This document shows positions 59,164 to 64,000 of a DNA stretch of 64,000 nt, piece by piece. The position numbers were made by a program, and so were the translations under genes. Position 1 is the stretch's first letter. Each line of letters opens with the position of its first letter. Under the pieces are notes generated by a model that was given only the letters and a program-made list of their open reading frames with translations, made no database searches and had not been told where the DNA came from. Source of the DNA: Streptomyces spiroverticillatus. Lineage in GTDB: Bacteria; Actinomycetota; Actinomycetes; Streptomycetales; Streptomycetaceae. The stretch lies in contig BMUX01000001.1 in assembly GCA_014650415.1 (NCBI GenBank), forward strand, positions 581,265 through 645,264. Direction: 5' to 3'.

Positions 59164-60228
59164 ATGCACCACGCCACTGACAATCGCCCCGCGACCGCCC
59201 CCGACAGGGGCCCGGCCGCAGACCGCCCCCGCACCCTGCTCGCCATGGCCCCCGACATCGCCGACCGCCTCTTCACCGAGGAGCAGCGGACCCGGCTGGC
59301 CCGGATCGCCCGCACCGACCCCCACCTGATCGCCGACGACCTGCACTCCCCCGCGTACGCGACCGCCCTCGCCCGGACGGAAGTGCTGCTGACCTGCTGG
59401 GGAGCGACCCCGCTCACGGCAGAGGTACTGGAACGGGCCCCCCGACTGCGGGCCGTCGTGCACGCCGCCGGGTCGGTCAAGCACCATGTCACGCAGGCGT
59501 GCTGGGACCGGGGCATCACCGTCAGCGCGGCCGCCGGGGCCAACGCCCTGCCCGTCGCCGAGTACACCCTCGCCGCGATCCTCCTCGCCGGGAAGCAGGT
59601 GGCGCGGGCCGCCCGCCGCTACCGGGAGCTGAACGGCACCCCGCACGACTGGCGCACCGACCTGGCCGCCTCCGGCAACTACCGGCGCACGGTGGGCATC
59701 GTCGGCGCGTCCCGGATCGGGCGGCGCGTGATCGAACTGCTGCGCCCCTTCGACGTACACGTGCTGCTGTACGACCCGTACGTGAGCGGGGCCGAGGCCG
59801 CCCGGCTCGGGGTGACGCCGACGGACCTGGGCACGCTGTGCGCCCGGAGTTCGGTGGTGTCCGTGCACGCGCCGCAACTCCCCGAGACCCGGCACCTGAT
59901 CGGCGCCGCAGAGCTGGCGGCGATGCAGGACGGGGCGACGCTGATCAACACCTCGCGGGGGTCGCTGGTGGACGAGGCGGCGCTGCTGGAGCAGTTGCGC
60001 ACCGGCCGGCTGGACGCCGTACTCGATGTGACAGATCCCGAACTGCCGCCACCGGGCTCGCCGTTCTACACCCTGCCGAACGTGCTGCTCACCCCGCACA
60101 TGGCGGGTTCCTTCGGCAACGAGCTGCACCGGATGGCGGCGCATGCGCTGGACGAGCTGGAGCGGTACGGGGCGGGGCTGCCCTTCGTGGAGGAGGTCCG
60201 CCCCGACGGGCTGGAGCGGTCGGCGTAG
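59164..60228 (+). CDS. D-isomer-specific 2-hydroxyacid dehydrogenase
   Basis: This 354-residue NAD-dependent enzyme has a C-terminal Rossmann motif (VGIVGASRIGRRVIELL), the conserved Arg in LINTSRGSLVDE, the Asp/Glu in VTDPELPP and the catalytic His in LTPHMAGS. It reversibly oxidises a 2-hydroxyacid, here possibly a sugar-acid-derived intermediate. It lies 53 nt after the permease, probably the last gene of the sugar operon, and is followed by a very strong terminator. ATG 59164 has GAGGAGACC about 12 nt upstream. Specific substrate unknown. Confidence 0.9.
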   Translation: MHHATDNRPATAPDRGPAADRPRTLLAMAPDIADRLFTEEQRTRLARIARTDPHLIADDLHSPAYATALARTEVLLTCWGATPLTAEVLERAPRLRAVVHAAGSVKHHVTQACWDRGITVSAAAGANALPVAEYTLAAILLAGKQVARAARRYRELNGTPHDWRTDLAASGNYRRTVGIVGASRIGRRVIELLRPFDVHVLLYDPYVSGAEAARLGVTPTDLGTLCARSSVVSVHAPQLPETRHLIGAAELAAMQDGATLINTSRGSLVDEAALLEQLRTGRLDAVLDVTDPELPPPGSPFYTLPNVLLTPHMAGSFGNELHRMAAHALDELERYGAGLPFVEEVRPDGLERSA

Positions 60229-60242
60229 GAGCCCCGGACACG

Positions 60243-60285
60243 CCTGAGCCCGGCCCCCGTCTTCGCGACGGGGGCCGGGCTCAGG
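60243..60285. terminator. Perfect 19-bp hairpin terminator
   Basis: CCTGAGCCCGGCCCCCGTC (60243-60261), loop TTCGC, then the complementary arm (60267-60285). It separates the convergent hydroxyacid dehydrogenase and groEL1 genes and can serve both. Confidence 0.92.
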
Positions 60286-60314
60286 AACGTACAGCTACCT
60301 ACCGGGGCTCAGCC

Positions 60315-61967
<1,653 letters not shown>

Positions 61968-62076
61968 TTACGAACTGCGCAAAATGAACGACGCCCCCGG
62001 CCGCCCGGCGTGAGCGGGGGCCAGGGGCGCAGTCCTACTGATGCGTTGTGCGGGAAGTGAAGACTCCCCGACCTGC

Positions 62077-62385
62077 TTACTTCTCGACGATGGCGAGAAC
62101 GTCGCGGGCCGAGAGGACGAGGTACTCCTCGCCGCTGTACTTCACCTCGGTGCCGCCGTACTTGCTGTACAGCACCACGTCGCCGACGTTCACGTCGAGC
62201 GGCAGGCGCTCGCCGTTCTCGAAGCGGCCCGGGCCCACGGCGAGGACGACGCCCTCCTGGGGCTTCTCCTTCGCGGTGTCCGGGATGACCAGGCCAGAGG
62301 CCGTGGTCTGCTCGGCGTCGAGCGGCTGGACCACAATGCGGTCCTCAAGCGGCTTGATGGCAACCTTGGAGCTGGCGGTCGTCAC
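62077..62385 (-). CDS. groES: Co-chaperonin GroES
   Basis: This 102-residue protein forms the heptameric lid of the chaperonin. The mobile loop ([19 protein letters not shown]) and the C-terminal [17 protein letters not shown] are typical. GTG 62385 is preceded by GGGGGAG. It is the promoter-proximal gene of the groES-groEL1 operon. Confidence 0.97.
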   Translation of the reverse strand: MTTASSKVAIKPLEDRIVVQPLDAEQTTASGLVIPDTAKEKPQEGVVLAVGPGRFENGERLPLDVNVGDVVLYSKYGGTEVKYSGEEYLVLSARDVLAIVEK

Positions 62386-62484
62386 GATCCGGTCTCCCCC
62401 TTCGGAGATCTCACGGGGTTAACAGTCTGGGGTGGCGACCAGGTGGATCCGTCGTCGCGGGTGCCGGACCTGCCCGTCGCTGTG

Positions 62485-62511
62485 TTGGCACTCTCCAGTG
62501 GTGAGTGCCAG
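62485..62511 (-). promoter_or_regulatory. CIRCE element 1 (HrcA operator)
   Basis: TTGGCACTC (62485-62493), nine bases, GAGTGCCAG (62503-62511). The arms pair at all but the outermost base and match CIRCE. It lies at the predicted transcription start of groES, so HrcA binding would block initiation. Confidence 0.88.
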
Positions 62512-62516
62512 AGCCG

Positions 62517-62545
62517 AGACTATGACGCGGTTAGCACTCGGTCAA
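62517..62545 (-). promoter_or_regulatory. groES promoter
   Basis: Read on the minus strand, TTGACC (62545-62540) and TAGTCT (62522-62517) are 17 nt apart, a good vegetative promoter placed between the two CIRCE elements, with a start near 62510. Confidence 0.8.
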
Positions 62546-62557
62546 GCGGAGTGCCAA
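62531..62557 (-). promoter_or_regulatory. CIRCE element 2 (HrcA operator)
   Basis: TTAGCACTC (62531-62539), nine bases, GAGTGCCAA (62549-62557), one arm-to-arm mismatch. It overlaps the -35 of the groES promoter. Confidence 0.92.
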
Positions 62558-62669
62558 TTCAGGACCCCCGGGGGTGGTGGGACTCCGTGCCGGGGCGCGT
62601 GCGCGGCCGGTGCCGGGCGGGGTTCCGGGGGCTCGATACGGATTTCCGGGGGGGGTACGTACGGAGAAC

Positions 62670-63146
62670 GTGCCGTCACGTGATTCCGTTCCGTATGACA
62701 GTGCGACCCATGAACTCCGCCCCGGCCCCCGAGCCGAGCCGAGCCCCGACCGCCGTCCCACCAGCCGTCGGGGGGACGCGCCGCTGGCGATATTCATGTT
62801 CCTCATGGATGTGGTCGCGGTGGTGGGCACGGCGGTCTTCCTCGCCTTCCAGAGCTCGGGGAGCGGCGGCTCCTCGGGCTGGTCGGGCGCCACGACGGAA
62901 TGGGGGGCCGTGATCGGCTTCGGCGTCGTGGCCGCCGTCGTCGCCCTGACCGCCCGGGCCTTCCTGCGGGGCGCCTTCGTGATCACGGGCGCCGTGCAGG
63001 CGGTCGTGGCAGCGCTGATCGCGATCGGGGCGGTCGCCCTCGCGGTGGAGTCCGGGCAGGCGCCCCGGCCCGCCTCCGCACCCGCCTTCGAGCAGACCTG
63101 CGTCTGCCCCAGCGGGGGCGGGGCGTGCGAGTGCCCGGGCGGGTAG
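62670..63146 (+). CDS. Hypothetical membrane protein with Cys-rich tail
   Basis: This protein of about 158 residues has a polar N-terminus, then three hydrophobic segments (AIFMFLMDVVAVVGTAVFLAF, AVIGFGVVAAVVALTA and VITGAVQAVVAALIAIGAVALAV) and a short tail with a cysteine cluster (CVCPSGGGACECPGG) that may bind metal. GTG 62670 is my choice; no clear ribosome binding site helps, and the ORF extends upstream to 62574. It is divergent from groES and convergent with the deacetylase. Function unknown. Confidence 0.65.
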   Translation: MPSRDSVPYDSATHELRPGPRAEPSPDRRPTSRRGDAPLAIFMFLMDVVAVVGTAVFLAFQSSGSGGSSGWSGATTEWGAVIGFGVVAAVVALTARAFLRGAFVITGAVQAVVAALIAIGAVALAVESGQAPRPASAPAFEQTCVCPSGGGACECPGG

Positions 63147-63177
63147 GGGCCGCAGGAGGCCGGAACCCCGCCCCTTC

Positions 63178-64000
<823 letters not shown>

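Overview
This window is chromosomal DNA from a Streptomyces or a very close relative. The base composition is strongly GC-rich with GC-biased third codon positions, many starts are GTG, and several genes appear to be leaderless. The developmental regulators bldM and whiD sit together, and the wider order (guaA, a GMC/cholesterol-oxidase-like gene, a Ser/Thr kinase cluster, guaB3, guaB, a SigD-like sigma factor, bldM, whiD, groEL1, groES) is, from memory, the one known from S. coelicolor and in part from mycobacteria. It is core chromosome. I saw no insertion sequence, phage, CRISPR array, tRNA or rRNA.

Layout. 1-9.7 kb: the small subunit of a B12-dependent acyl-CoA mutase (icmB), a lipase, and a block of cell-wall hydrolases (one M23 peptidase, two NlpC/P60 enzymes), with pcrA helicase between them; the first NlpC/P60 gene follows a c-di-AMP (ydaO-type) riboswitch. 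9.7-17.2 kb: an esterase, a PspC-domain histidine kinase with its response regulator, a divergent PspC/LiaF-like membrane protein (together resembling a LiaFSR-type envelope-stress module), DoxX and other membrane proteins. 17.2-25.6 kb: a class II aldolase-like gene, guaA, a short Phe/Tyr-coding leader peptide with a terminator ahead of chorismate mutase (a likely attenuator), an LAETG-anchored surface protein, a GMC oxidoreductase and a succinic semialdehyde dehydrogenase. 25.7-34.8 kb: four consecutive membrane Ser/Thr protein kinase genes, one of which encodes a pseudokinase with a large insertion. 35-42 kb: glpD, a nucleotide-sugar dehydrogenase-like gene whose catalytic Cys is replaced by Ser, an unknown gene coupled to an M16 peptidase with membrane segments, and two small membrane proteins. 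42-47.5 kb: guaB3, guaB, sigD-like, bldM, whiD. 47.5-60.3 kb: LysR regulator with multicopper oxidase, an SDR enzyme, then a carbohydrate-utilisation locus (beta-helix protein, DUF2264 protein, DeoR/LacI hybrid regulator, ABC sugar importer without its own ATPase, 2-hydroxyacid dehydrogenase) with clear repeated operator sites. 60.3-64 kb: groEL1 and groES under two CIRCE elements, a small membrane protein and a polysaccharide deacetylase cut off by a run of 44 C at the window end.

How the parts fit together: purine (GMP) synthesis genes frame the region (guaA, guaB, guaB3). Developmental control and envelope homeostasis dominate the rest: sigma factor, BldM, WhiD, four kinases, the PspC two-component module, wall hydrolases, a sortase substrate and a deacetylase. 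The sugar locus looks like the main accessory block. Assignments come from motifs and remembered family features, not from database searches.
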